Below, piece after piece: positions 8,896 through 18,245 of a stretch of DNA of 64,000 nucleotides. Source of the stretch: Bacteroidota bacterium (GTDB lineage: Bacteria; Bacteroidota; Bacteroidia; Bacteroidales; JAAUTT01); the NCBI GenBank assembly GCA_023429135.1, contig JAEYWD010000027.1, positions 1 through 64,000 of the forward strand. The letters are read 5' to 3'. The notes under the pieces are model-generated. The model was not told the DNA's origin. It searched no databases and saw only the letters and a program-made list of their open reading frames with translations. Position 1 is the stretch's first letter, and the number at the start of each line of letters is the position of its first letter. The position numbers and the translations under genes were made by a program.

Positions 8896-10574
8896 GCAAT
8901 TCGAATAATGCGCGACAAGGTATCAGGAATATTCCCGAAATATGCCTCCGCCATGGCTTGCGCAAAGCTGTAATTTGTCCCGGATCGCGAAACGCCCCGT
9001 TAATCCTCTCTTTTACCAAGCATCATTCAATTGATTGTATCAGCATCACCGACGAAAGATCGGCAGGATATTTTGCCATGGGAATGTCACAACTCAACGG
9101 AGATCCCGTTGCTGTTGTATGTACATCGGGTACCGCGGTTTTAAATATTGCACCTGCTGTTTCCGAAGCTTATTACCAGAATTTACCTCTGATAGTCTTT
9201 ACTGCCGATCGTCCCAAGGAGTGGATCGATCAGGCCGATGGACAAACCATAAGGCAGACAGATATTTACAGAAACTATGTAAAACAGAGCTACGAGGTCC
9301 CGCTGGAAACGCTTCACCATGACGATCTCTGGCATTTTAACCGGATTATTTCGCAGGCACTGGATACAGCAACAAAATATCCAGCCGGGCCGGTTCATAT
9401 AAATATTCCTTTACGGGAGCCGCTTTATACGCCTCTTCCAGAAGATTTTAAAATTGCTAACATCACCAAAACCCTACCTGTTCAGAAGGAATTATCTGGG
9501 GAAGACCTGAACTCTTTTCGGGCAAAATGGAATAGTTTGGGTAAGAAAATGATCATATGCGGCATTCTCCGCCAGAATGAAGAACTGAAAAAAGTACTAC
9601 AGGAATTCGCCCTGAGAAAAGATACCGTTGTAATTGCCGAAAACTTATCGAATATCGCCGGCAAAGATATATTATCCGCTCCTGAATCCCTGGTAGCATC
9701 GCTATCGGACGAGGAAAAGAACAACTTCAGGCCGGATTTACTTCTTACAATAGGTGAAGGCATTGTTTCGAAACGTCTGAAACAATATCTGCGGGCATTT
9801 CCGCCTGCCGAGCAATGGCATTTCGGAACATCGGGAAATTATACCGATACTTATAAAAGTTTGTCGGTCTTACTGGAAGTTAACCCTACACAGTTTCTCA
9901 GCCACCTGAAAAACAATCCTGAAAAAGGAGATTATTCCGAATTGAAAAAGAAGAATTGGATTCAAAATGAACTACTTACGAAATATCTTCAAAAGGTTGA
10001 ATTGAACGATATCCGTGTAATTCGCGAGGTTTTAAAGGAAGTCCCAGGACAATCCATCGTTCACCTCTCGAACAGCACTGCGATAAGATTGGCACAATTG
10101 TCACCATCAAGGGAGGATCTTACCTATTTCTGCAATCGTGGCACCTCGGGAATCGATGGTTGCACTTCAACTGCGGCTGGTTCGGCATACCTTTCGGGAA
10201 AGCCGGTATACCTAATTACAGGCGACCTGGCATTTATTTACGATTCGAATGCACTATGGAACAATATCCCGGAACTCAATCTGAAAATTATTGTTATCAA
10301 TAATAACGGAGGCAATATTTTCAGCTTAATAGAATCGAGTCCGGAAATGGACAAGGCCCGGAATTATTTCGAGACACCGCACAAGGTAAAAATTAAGCCC
10401 TTGGCAGAAGCCTACGGAGCCGGTTATTACGAATGTTCTACAGTCGAAAAACTGAAGGAGGCAATGAGCAACCTTACTTGTCATAAGGGAAACTGTATCC
10501 TGGAGATCAGAACAGATGCGAAAATGAACACCAAAGTATATAAAGAATATTATCAATATATAAAACAAGCATGA
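8892..10574 (+). CDS. menD: SEPHCHC synthase (MenD)
   Basis: A 560-residue ThDP-dependent enzyme that adds the succinic semialdehyde unit from 2-oxoglutarate to isochorismate. Visible: RKAVICPGSRNAPL near the N-terminus, the ThDP-activating glutamate region (ITDERSAGYFAMG), and the ThDP/Mg-binding part (LITGDLAFIYDSNAL ending in NNNGGNIFSLI). Length matches the family. The gene is followed after one base by menB. Confidence 0.95.
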   Translation: MSNSNNARQGIRNIPEICLRHGLRKAVICPGSRNAPLILSFTKHHSIDCISITDERSAGYFAMGMSQLNGDPVAVVCTSGTAVLNIAPAVSEAYYQNLPLIVFTADRPKEWIDQADGQTIRQTDIYRNYVKQSYEVPLETLHHDDLWHFNRIISQALDTATKYPAGPVHINIPLREPLYTPLPEDFKIANITKTLPVQKELSGEDLNSFRAKWNSLGKKMIICGILRQNEELKKVLQEFALRKDTVVIAENLSNIAGKDILSAPESLVASLSDEEKNNFRPDLLLTIGEGIVSKRLKQYLRAFPPAEQWHFGTSGNYTDTYKSLSVLLEVNPTQFLSHLKNNPEKGDYSELKKKNWIQNELLTKYLQKVELNDIRVIREVLKEVPGQSIVHLSNSTAIRLAQLSPSREDLTYFCNRGTSGIDGCTSTAAGSAYLSGKPVYLITGDLAFIYDSNALWNNIPELNLKIIVINNNGGNIFSLIESSPEMDKARNYFETPHKVKIKPLAEAYGAGYYECSTVEKLKEAMSNLTCHKGNCILEIRTDAKMNTKVYKEYYQYIKQA

Positions 10575-10575
10575 T

Positions 10576-11391
10576 ATGAGAGCGTGGTCGAAAATTAAGG
10601 ATTACGAAGAAATAAAATTCGAATACTTCGAAGGAATAGCAAAAATTACTATTAACCGCCCCCGGTACCGCAACGCTTTTACCCCGGATACTGTAAAGGA
10701 AATGTGCGATGCGATGGTTATTTGCCGCGAAAGTCAGGATATATTTACTGTAATACTTACGGGTGAAGGAGATAAGGCTTTTTGCAGCGGTGGCGACCAG
10801 AACGTTAAGAACTTTGCCGGCTATATTGGCAAGGATGGTATTCCCCGGCTAAATGTACTCGATTTGCAGAAACAGATCCGCAGTTGTCCCAAACCCGTTG
10901 TAGCCATGGTTAATGGCTATGCCATTGGGGGCGGTCATGTGCTGCATGTTGTATGCGACCTTTCTATCGCTTCCGAAAATGCGATATTCGGCCAGGTTGG
11001 TCCACGTGTTGGTAGTTTCGATGCAGGTTTCGGTTCTTCATATCTTGCCCGTGTAGTAGGTCAGAAAAAAGCACGCGAAATATGGTTCCTTTGCAAACAA
11101 TATTCGGCTGCCGAAGCTTTGGAAATGGGCCTCGTGAACAAAGTTGTACCTCTGTCTCAACTCGAAGACGAAACGGTTGACTGGTGCAAACAAATGATGA
11201 AACACAGTCCGCTGGCTCTGCGCATGATTAAAGTAGGGTTGAATGCCGAACTCGACGGTCAGGCCGGTATCCAGGAACTTGCAGGTAATGCAACCATGCT
11301 CTATTACATGACTGATGAGGCTCAGGAAGGTAAGCATGCTTTTCTTGAAAAAAGGGAGCCCGATTTTAAGAAATATCAGCAGTTGCCTTAG
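10576..11391 (+). CDS. menB: 1,4-dihydroxy-2-naphthoyl-CoA synthase
   Basis: A 271-residue crotonase-fold enzyme that closes the second ring of the naphthoquinone from o-succinylbenzoyl-CoA. Crotonase oxyanion-hole segments are seen (FCSGGDQNVK and NGYAIGGGHVLHVVCDL), with the MenB-typical GPRVGSFDAGFGSSYLARVVG. It begins 1 bp after menD. A G-rich tandem repeat follows the stop codon before menA. Confidence 0.95.
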   Translation: MRAWSKIKDYEEIKFEYFEGIAKITINRPRYRNAFTPDTVKEMCDAMVICRESQDIFTVILTGEGDKAFCSGGDQNVKNFAGYIGKDGIPRLNVLDLQKQIRSCPKPVVAMVNGYAIGGGHVLHVVCDLSIASENAIFGQVGPRVGSFDAGFGSSYLARVVGQKKAREIWFLCKQYSAAEALEMGLVNKVVPLSQLEDETVDWCKQMMKHSPLALRMIKVGLNAELDGQAGIQELAGNATMLYYMTDEAQEGKHAFLEKREPDFKKYQQLP

Positions 11392-11420
11392 GGGGTTGCG
11401 GGTTGCGGGTTACTGGTTGC
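11391..11420 (+). repeat. Short G-rich tandem repeat after menB
   Basis: Directly after the menB stop codon the plus strand has GGGTTGC-type units repeated (GGGGGTTGCGGGTTGCGGGT then TACTGGTTGC). Three runs of at least three G lie within 20 bases, followed by only a GG run. This lies within the 82-bp gap that is the only sizeable break in the men operon. Confidence 0.6.
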
Positions 11421-11473
11421 CGAGTAATTTTACAACCTACGACTTAAATTTATTAATTTTTTACTAAAAAAGA

Positions 11474-12379
11474 ATGGGTAATATTTCGGCGTGGATGCAT
11501 GCTTTCAGGCTACGTACGTTGCCTTTGGCAATGTCGAGCACAATACTGGGAAGTTTTATAGCTGCCGCAGAACGTAAATTCAGTTTATGGGTTTTTGTAC
11601 TGGCTTCAGCAACTACACTTTTGCTTCAGATACTGTCCAACCTTGCCAACGATTACGGCGATTTTAAAAAAGGTACCGACAACGAAGACCGGATTGGGCC
11701 TTTACGTATGGTGCAGTCGGGGCAGATCAAGCCTCGACAGATGGTAATTGCAATAACAATAGTTGTCATCCTGACCCTTGCAACCGGAATTGCCCTTATC
11801 TTCAGCGGAACCGAAGGTGCAGGCAACAATATAAAACTTTTCTTTTTAGTGCTTGGCATAGCAGCCATATTTGCGGCTGTTAAGTACACCGTTGGCAAAA
11901 ACCCTTATGGTTACAAAGGCTTTGGCGACATTTTCGTTTTTATATTTTTTGGATTGATTGGTGTACTTGGCACCTATTACCTGCATACCGGAACTTTCAA
12001 GCCCGACCTTATTCTGCCAGCGGCAGCCATCGGCTTTTTAAGCGCCGGCGTGCTTAATCTCAACAATATGCGCGATTATGCAAGCGATAAAAAAGCCATG
12101 AAGCGCACACTGGTAGTGATCATGGGAAGCGAAAAGGCTAAAATCTATCATCTGAGCCTGATATTAGGAGCAATTGCAACCGTAATTATTTACACGGCCA
12201 TCAATTTTAATTCTCCTTTTCAGTTCCTGTTTTTAATACCGGTACCCTTCTTTGTTCAGAATGTGATTATTGTTTTCCGAAACAAAAAACCGGTTGAGTT
12301 AAACAGCGAACTTAAGAAGCTGGCTTTTTCAACACTCCTGTTCTCTATAAGCTTTGGAATTGGTTTAATGATTCATTAA
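11474..12379 (+). CDS. menA: 1,4-dihydroxy-2-naphthoate polyprenyltransferase
   Basis: A 301-residue UbiA-family membrane prenyltransferase with about eight or nine hydrophobic segments. The first aspartate-rich motif is NLANDYGDFKKGTD (NDxxDxxxGTD form) near residue 60; a second lies near residue 196 (NNMRDYASDKKAMKR). It transfers the polyprenyl chain to DHNA, yielding demethylmenaquinone. It follows menB after 82 bp and precedes menC by 10 bp. Confidence 0.94.
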   Translation: MGNISAWMHAFRLRTLPLAMSSTILGSFIAAAERKFSLWVFVLASATTLLLQILSNLANDYGDFKKGTDNEDRIGPLRMVQSGQIKPRQMVIAITIVVILTLATGIALIFSGTEGAGNNIKLFFLVLGIAAIFAAVKYTVGKNPYGYKGFGDIFVFIFFGLIGVLGTYYLHTGTFKPDLILPAAAIGFLSAGVLNLNNMRDYASDKKAMKRTLVVIMGSEKAKIYHLSLILGAIATVIIYTAINFNSPFQFLFLIPVPFFVQNVIIVFRNKKPVELNSELKKLAFSTLLFSISFGIGLMIH

Positions 12380-12389
12380 AACACCTGTC

Positions 12390-13436
12390 ATGTCTTTAAA
12401 AGCATCATTCAGGGAATATACACTTCAGTTCAAATTTCCGGCAGGAACATCCAGAGGTGTCCTGCACGATAAAAAAGTATATTACCTGAAGCTTCAACTG
12501 GACGATTCGGCAGGTATCGGTGAATGCTCTGTTATTCCTGGCTTAAGTATTGACGATCGGCCCGACTTCGGCGAAAAGGTCTCAGAAGTTTGTAAAGAAA
12601 TAAATGCAGGTACTGATTTCAGAGAACTCGAACTTAGCGATTTTCCAGCCATTTCTTTTGGCTTGGAAACCGCCCTGCTCGATGTAAAAGCCAACGGAAA
12701 CAAAATATTCTTCAGGAACGATTTCACTGAAGGGAAAAAAGGGATTCCAATAAATGGCCTGGTTTGGATGGGCGACAGGGAATTTATGGAAAAGCAGATC
12801 CGCTCGAAAATTGAAGCAGGATTTACCTGTATAAAACTCAAAGTAGGCGCAATAGATTTCAACACTGAACTGGAAATATTATCGGGCATCAGAAAAACCT
12901 TCAGTCCCCTGGATCTGGAGCTCCGTTTGGATGCCAACGGCGCTTTTGCTTTAAATGAAGCCGCAGAGAAGCTCAAGCGTCTTTCGCAATTCACAATTCA
13001 CTCTATAGAACAACCTATTAAAACCGGTAACTGGGCCGAAATGGCTGCTATTTGCGCCAGTTCTCCCATTCCCATCGCCCTGGATGAAGAATTAATCGGT
13101 GTGGTTTCGGAAGAAAAAAAGGAACAATTGATTTCGGTGATAAAACCAACTTACATTATTTTGAAGCCCGGATTGCTCGGTGGCCTGGAAAAGGCACAGG
13201 ACTGGATTGATGTAGCCGAAAGGCACCATATAGGCTGGTGGGTAACTTCAGCACTGGAATCGAATATTGGTCTTAATGCCATTGCCCAGTGGACTTCATC
13301 ATTAAAAACCAGTTTGCCACAAGGTTTGGGTACCGGACAGCTTTATACAAACAATATCCCATCTCCCATGAATATTCAAAAAGACAGTTTATATTACACC
13401 CCGTCTTTAGGTTGGAATTTAGTTGATATTCAATGA
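12390..13436 (+). CDS. menC: o-Succinylbenzoate synthase
   Basis: A 348-residue enolase-superfamily protein that dehydrates SHCHC to o-succinylbenzoate. The superfamily residues are visible: catalytic lysine pair in CIKLKVGA, metal ligands in LRLDANGAF, SIEQPI and ALDEEL, and the second catalytic lysine in ILKPGLLGG. The 3' end overlaps the menE start by 4 nt. Enolase-family epimerase function is a remote alternative, excluded by context. Confidence 0.94.
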   Translation: MSLKASFREYTLQFKFPAGTSRGVLHDKKVYYLKLQLDDSAGIGECSVIPGLSIDDRPDFGEKVSEVCKEINAGTDFRELELSDFPAISFGLETALLDVKANGNKIFFRNDFTEGKKGIPINGLVWMGDREFMEKQIRSKIEAGFTCIKLKVGAIDFNTELEILSGIRKTFSPLDLELRLDANGAFALNEAAEKLKRLSQFTIHSIEQPIKTGNWAEMAAICASSPIPIALDEELIGVVSEEKKEQLISVIKPTYIILKPGLLGGLEKAQDWIDVAERHHIGWWVTSALESNIGLNAIAQWTSSLKTSLPQGLGTGQLYTNNIPSPMNIQKDSLYYTPSLGWNLVDIQ

Positions 13437-14488
13437 AATTTCCAGGTCAGATACGGATTAACGGGAAATTGTATTCACACCAAAACTACCGGCAACTGCT
13501 GAATACCGGAAACGAACCGTGGGTGCAGTCAATTGTCGGTTTTCTGGATGAATGGTTTAACAACAACGACTTTATTGAAGTCAAAACTTCCGGTTCCACT
13601 GGTATTCCAAAGACAATAAGACTTTCCAAGCAAAGCATGATGCACTCCGCAAATATGACGTGCCGTTTTTTCGGTTTGGAAGCCGAAAGTAACGCTCTGC
13701 TGTGTTTACCCGCCGATTATATTGCCGGAAAAATGATGATCGTACGCGCTTTTGTAAGCGGTATGAACCTCACAGTTGTAAAACCCAGTGCCAGTCCTTT
13801 CGAGAATCTCAGTGAAATTATCGACTTTGCTGCAATAACTCCTTACCAGTTTGTTAATTCATACCAATCAATCAAGGAAACGCCCATCAAAAAAATTATC
13901 ATTGGAGGGAGCCAGGTTTCGCTTAGGCTTGAAAAAATGATGGAGGAATTGGATGCCGAACTTTACGAGACCTATGGGATGACCGAAACCTGTTCCCATG
14001 TAGCGCTTCGGAAATTAAACAAGGAAAACAAATCGGAATATTTTGAAATTCTTGAAGGAGTTGAAATCCGCACCGATGAACGGAATTGTTTGATCATCAA
14101 AGCCCCGGCCCTGGCAAACGAAGACCTGACTACCAATGATGTTGTGGAAATAAAGGACACAACTCACTTCAAATGGCTTGGCAGATACGACAATGTTATT
14201 AACTCGGGCGGAATAAAGATTTTCCCGGAACAGGTGGAAAAAAAAATAGAACCTTTTATAGATGGAAGATTTTTCATAGGCGCTGTTCCCGATGAAATGC
14301 TAAATCAAAAGGTAATCCTGGTTATGGAAGGCAAACCATTGCAGCCGGACAAGAAAAACAATCTTCTTAAGAATATGGATTCAACACTTAACAAATACGA
14401 AAAACCCAAAGACATATTTTTCAAAGAGGAATTTGAACTTTCATCAGTCGGGAAGATTTTGAAAAACAAAATACTAAGTTCTTTATAA
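13433..14488 (+). CDS. menE: o-Succinylbenzoate-CoA ligase
   Basis: A 351-residue acyl-AMP ligase, shorter than the 450-500 residues of enterobacterial or Bacillus MenE because the N-terminal part ahead of the P-loop is reduced; this short form is usual in Bacteroidota. Motifs: TSGSTGIPKTI (phosphate binding), YETYGMTETCSH (A5), RYDNVINSGGIKIFPEQVE (A8) and SSVGKILKNK (A10 lysine). It is the last gene of the operon. No menH or menG (methyltransferase) is present in this window. Confidence 0.93.
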   Translation: MKFPGQIRINGKLYSHQNYRQLLNTGNEPWVQSIVGFLDEWFNNNDFIEVKTSGSTGIPKTIRLSKQSMMHSANMTCRFFGLEAESNALLCLPADYIAGKMMIVRAFVSGMNLTVVKPSASPFENLSEIIDFAAITPYQFVNSYQSIKETPIKKIIIGGSQVSLRLEKMMEELDAELYETYGMTETCSHVALRKLNKENKSEYFEILEGVEIRTDERNCLIIKAPALANEDLTTNDVVEIKDTTHFKWLGRYDNVINSGGIKIFPEQVEKKIEPFIDGRFFIGAVPDEMLNQKVILVMEGKPLQPDKKNNLLKNMDSTLNKYEKPKDIFFKEEFELSSVGKILKNKILSSL

Positions 14489-14497
14489 CTCCCTTTA

Positions 14498-15610
14498 CTA
14501 TCTGAATTTAACTACTTTCCCGGTCTTTGCCGATTCCCTTGCGGCATCAAGAATTTTCACCACCATTATATTGTTTTCCAACGAATACAGATCGTAGGGT
14601 GTCATTTTGATTTTTCCTTTAATCACATCGGCAAAATATGCAAACGGATCTTCATAAACTTTTACATCCTTTGCAGTAACTGTTAATTCTGTTTCAGGCT
14701 TATTTTCAGCATTCCTTGTAAGCATTTGTTTATTGTTCAAGGCTTTCACATAACCTTTTTCGCCGTATATTTCCATGTCCTTGCGATTAAAAGGCCAGTT
14801 CCAAGAAGCCTGGATGATGCATTGTGCTGTTGGGTAAGTTACAATTATGGTAGCCTCGTCGTCGACCTTTGGATAAATATCCGGTTTAATTTGTTGTGTA
14901 ACGGCCGAAACAGTCATAGGTGTTTGCCCTTTCATCAGGTAAGTCATCAGATTGGCCCCGTAACAACCAAAATCGAAAAGAGCTCCTCCCCCATTCAGAA
15001 CCGGATCGGTAAGCCATTCAAGAAATTCCCTGCTGCATCCGATCTCTTTCGGACCTTTGTGTCCATCGTGAATTACAACCTTCAGAATGGCCCCTACATA
15101 GTTGCTGTCGTTCACCATTTGAAAAGATTTCACAGTGGATGGATACCAGGAAGTTTCGTAATTGGTAAGCAGGTGAATGTTATATTTTTTTGCCAGAACT
15201 TCCATTTTAAGCGCCTGATCCAGCGCAGTAGCCAAAGGTTTTTCTACCATAACGTGAATTCCTCTGGGAGCACAAGCTTCTACCACGGCCATGTGATCAA
15301 GAATGGAACCGAATGCAACCACCGCTTCCGGTTTAACCCGATCGAGCATTTGTTCCAGATTTGTAAAAATAATCTTTTCACTAAACCCGTATCTTTTGGC
15401 ATGAGCAAGCGATAAAGCTTCATTAATATCGAAAACGCCAACCAGTTCAAAATCTCCGGCGGGTTTCCGTCCAAAAATAAACGATGCATGACCGTGTGAA
15501 ACCCCAGCCACGGCCAGTCGAAGTGACCTGTTCACCATCTCCTGAGCCTCTGTCGGAATCACTTGAAGCAAAATCATACAAATCAGCAATACTGTGGGAA
15601 TTTTCATCAT
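14498..15610 (-). CDS. Exported Gfo/Idh/MocA-family oxidoreductase
   Basis: A 370-residue protein with an N-terminal signal peptide (hydrophobic run TVLLICMILLQVIP ending TEAQ), followed by the Rossmann domain (LRLAVAGVSHGHASF) and the EKPLA motif (VMVEKPLATALDQAL) of the Gfo/Idh/MocA family. It would act outside the cytoplasm with a tightly bound NAD(P), as some exported family members do. It is convergent with menE and has no operon partner. Substrate not inferable; sugars or cyclitols are typical. Confidence 0.87.
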   Translation of the reverse strand: MMKIPTVLLICMILLQVIPTEAQEMVNRSLRLAVAGVSHGHASFIFGRKPAGDFELVGVFDINEALSLAHAKRYGFSEKIIFTNLEQMLDRVKPEAVVAFGSILDHMAVVEACAPRGIHVMVEKPLATALDQALKMEVLAKKYNIHLLTNYETSWYPSTVKSFQMVNDSNYVGAILKVVIHDGHKGPKEIGCSREFLEWLTDPVLNGGGALFDFGCYGANLMTYLMKGQTPMTVSAVTQQIKPDIYPKVDDEATIIVTYPTAQCIIQASWNWPFNRKDMEIYGEKGYVKALNNKQMLTRNAENKPETELTVTAKDVKVYEDPFAYFADVIKGKIKMTPYDLYSLENNIMVVKILDAARESAKTGKVVKFR

Positions 15611-15808
15611 TTCCAGGGTTAGAATTAGAATAATAAAATTAAAACAAAAAGAACTCTCGTTTCAAATTAATGCTTTCAAAAAATATTTATATAATTATCA
15701 TCAACCTACCCATGTATGAAAAGGGTAATTTTATAAAATATGACAAAAAACATACGACCCCCTGCCAATTTTTAACATTATTGTATTTATTTTGTATAAA
15801 AATTCGGG

Positions 15809-16645
15809 ATGTTAAACTACAGAACATACGGAAAAAAACCATACAATGTGGTTGTGGTTCATGGAGGCCCAGGGGCTCCGGGAAGTTTGGGTTATGTAGC
15901 CAAAGAATTATCGAAAACATACAATGTTCTGGAACCATTTCAAAGTGCAGGTTCTGTAGCAGGACAAATTGAAGAGCTTCATAATTACATAAAAGAAAAT
16001 TGTTCAGGAAAAACCAAACTTATCGGACATTCGTGGGGAGCCTGGCTAGCCTTTATGTATACAGCGATGCACCCTGAAAAAGTTGAAAAACTCATTCTGG
16101 TTGCAGCCGGATCGTTTGACGAGAGGTATAATTTCAACTTAACCAATCTCCGGCTTAGTCGGTTAAGCGAAGAAAACCGCAAAGAAGCTCTGGAAATTAT
16201 CAACTGGATGAATCACGCCACAGAAGACAATCCCGCTAAAATGAAACGATTCAGCGAATTGATGGAGTTAGCCGATTTTTATGACTGTGAGGAAGTGAAT
16301 GATGAAGCGACTGAATTTCAATACGATATTTTTCAATCGGTTTGGAAAGAAGCTGACAAAATGAGGCGCTTCGGAGAGCTGATGCAATACGGAAAAAAGA
16401 TAAAATGCCCCGTGATAGCCATTCATGGAAATTACGATACTCATCCTGCTTTAGGTGTTGAAGAACCACTCTCGAAATTACTGAAGAAAAACTTCAGGTT
16501 TATCGGTCTAGACCAATGCGGACATTACCCCTGGAAAGAAAAACATGCGAAAGATAAATTTTTCAAGATTCTGGATACTGAACTTTCGCAAACAAGCGTC
16601 TCTACTCAAAAACAGACGCTTACACTGTGGAATCTTTTCTTCTGA
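15809..16645 (+). CDS. Alpha/beta hydrolase
   Basis: A 278-residue alpha/beta hydrolase. The oxyanion region VVHGGPGAPGS, nucleophile elbow GHSWGAW, a late acid in HGNYDTHP and histidine in DQCGHYPWK form a complete catalytic triad. HGGPG resembles proline iminopeptidases. MenH-like function is possible since no menH is in the men operon, but there is no specific support. The C-terminal residues after about 260 (SVSTQKQTLTLWNLFF) run through a hairpin and overlap the end of the convergent symporter by 26 bp, so the original stop may have been lost. Confidence 0.85.
   Translation: MLNYRTYGKKPYNVVVVHGGPGAPGSLGYVAKELSKTYNVLEPFQSAGSVAGQIEELHNYIKENCSGKTKLIGHSWGAWLAFMYTAMHPEKVEKLILVAAGSFDERYNFNLTNLRLSRLSEENRKEALEIINWMNHATEDNPAKMKRFSELMELADFYDCEEVNDEATEFQYDIFQSVWKEADKMRRFGELMQYGKKIKCPVIAIHGNYDTHPALGVEEPLSKLLKKNFRFIGLDQCGHYPWKEKHAKDKFFKILDTELSQTSVSTQKQTLTLWNLFF
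16594..16621. terminator. Hairpin at convergent gene ends
   Basis: AAGCGTCT and AGACGCTT form a perfect 8-bp stem with a 12-nt loop between the hydrolase and the symporter. There is no clear T-run on either side, so it may be a weak or Rho-assisted terminator. It lies inside the hydrolase reading frame. Confidence 0.5.
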
Positions 16646-18077
16646 TTATTAGCAACCCAATGAAAGTTAACAATCCATTTACAATTATTAATTCAAATCC
16701 AAACATATAACCACTAAACCATGCTTTCGAGTTCATATTCAGAATATGCGTGATTACCGGCGACAGGATTACAACAACCGGAACAAGTTTATCCTGCAGT
16801 TTCCATTTAGTAAATAAGCCACAGGCAAAAAGTCCGAGCAGCGGTCCGTAAGTGTACCCGGCAAGGGTAAATATTTTATCGATCACGGCTTTATCATTTA
16901 CGGTTCGGAAGAACAATATCAGTAAAAAGAAAATGGATGCTATACCAATATGAACACCATATCGAATTCTTCTCTTCTGGGTATCAGTCAAACCTTTATT
17001 CTTATGCAAACCCAGAAAATCAATTGTAAAAGAGGTTGTTAATGAAGTAAGCGCGCCGTCGGCGCTGGGATAAGCTGCGGAAATCAATCCTATGAGAAAA
17101 ACAATTCCCGCTACCGGAGTGAGGTGATTGATGGCAATTGCAGGAAACAGATTATCAGTACTTCCCATGGTATCGATGGTTTGAGAAGCAGCATAAATAT
17201 TGAGAATTGCTCCCAGGAAAAGGAACATCATATTGATAAAAACCAAAATCCAGCTAAAAGTTATCATATTGATTTTGGCTTCTTTCACGTTTTTGCAACT
17301 CAGATTTTTTTGCATCATTTCCTGATCAAGACCTGTCATTGCAATAGCGATAAAAGCACCTCCAAGAAAATGCTTCAGAAAGAATTTTTTATCGTGCCAG
17401 TCGGTCTCAAAAATTTTGGAGTAGTCGCTGTTAATTACCGTTCCCACCATGGTACTGAAATCGACATTCAAATCCTTGAGAATATAATGAATACAGAGCA
17501 CAACAGCCCCCAACATAAAGGTGGTTTGCAGCGTATCTGTCCACACAATAGTTTTAATCCCTCCTTTAAATGTGTATAAAATAATGAGTGCTATAAAAAT
17601 AAACACATTCAAAGCAAACGGCACGTTCCAGGCATCGAAAACAAACACCTGCATCACATTCACAACCAGGAACAATCTTAAAGATGCACCTATGGTTCGC
17701 GAAAGCATAAAAAAAGCAGCACCGCTTTTATAGGTCCAAAAGCCAAACCGCTGTTCCAGGTAAGTATAAATGGATGTTAAATTTAGCCTGTAATAAAGAG
17801 GTAAAAGAATAGTGGCAATAACAGCATAACCCACCAAATAGCCACCAACAAGTACCAGGTAAGTAAACTGGGTACTGCTCACCCATCCCGGCACTGACAT
17901 GAACGTAACGCCCGATAACGAAGCACCGATCATGCCATAGGCAACCACATACCATGGAGAAACTTTATTGCCAACATAAAACGAATCGTGATTAGCTTTT
18001 CGAGATGTAATATATGTTATAACAAATATTATTGCGGTGTAAACCAAAAATATAGATAGTATAATGTAAGGAGACAT
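16620..18077 (-). CDS. Sodium:solute symporter (SSS family)
   Basis: A 485-residue membrane protein with about 13 predicted hydrophobic segments. The first segments contain NHDSFYVGNKVSPWYVVAYG and the SSS-typical GASLSGVTFMSVPGW; ADGALTSLTTSFTIDFLG matches the conserved TM8 sodium-site region. It imports an organic solute with Na+; SSS members of this branch in Bacteroidota transport sugars, sialic acid or similar compounds, but the substrate cannot be read here. It overlaps the convergent hydrolase by 26 bp. Confidence 0.92.
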   Translation of the reverse strand: MSPYIILSIFLVYTAIIFVITYITSRKANHDSFYVGNKVSPWYVVAYGMIGASLSGVTFMSVPGWVSSTQFTYLVLVGGYLVGYAVIATILLPLYYRLNLTSIYTYLEQRFGFWTYKSGAAFFMLSRTIGASLRLFLVVNVMQVFVFDAWNVPFALNVFIFIALIILYTFKGGIKTIVWTDTLQTTFMLGAVVLCIHYILKDLNVDFSTMVGTVINSDYSKIFETDWHDKKFFLKHFLGGAFIAIAMTGLDQEMMQKNLSCKNVKEAKINMITFSWILVFINMMFLFLGAILNIYAASQTIDTMGSTDNLFPAIAINHLTPVAGIVFLIGLISAAYPSADGALTSLTTSFTIDFLGLHKNKGLTDTQKRRIRYGVHIGIASIFFLLILFFRTVNDKAVIDKIFTLAGYTYGPLLGLFACGLFTKWKLQDKLVPVVVILSPVITHILNMNSKAWFSGYMFGFELIIVNGLLTFIGLLIIRRKDSTV

Positions 18078-18218
18078 AAAAGTTGTATTATAACTGCAAG
18101 TTTATAAAAAACATTTTAAATTCACTAGTAAAACTTTAATTCGGTTAAAATATTTAATTACTGGTGAAATTAGTTTTCACCTCAAAGATTAATCGTAGGT
18201 TTTACAATTAAAACCCAT

Positions 18219-18226
18219 TATTTTTG
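18219..18226 (+). promoter_or_regulatory. Candidate -7 element upstream of recR
   Basis: TATTTTTG matches the Bacteroidota -7 consensus TAnnTTTG, 20 bp upstream of the recR start codon. No clear TTG is seen at the -33 distance. Confidence 0.45.
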
Positions 18227-18245
18227 AGGTTTAAAGATAATAATT

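Noticed and set aside
14726..15415. 229-codon open frame antisense to the exported Gfo/Idh/MocA gene
   Set aside because: Lies fully within a convincing gene on the other strand and has no recognisable domain.
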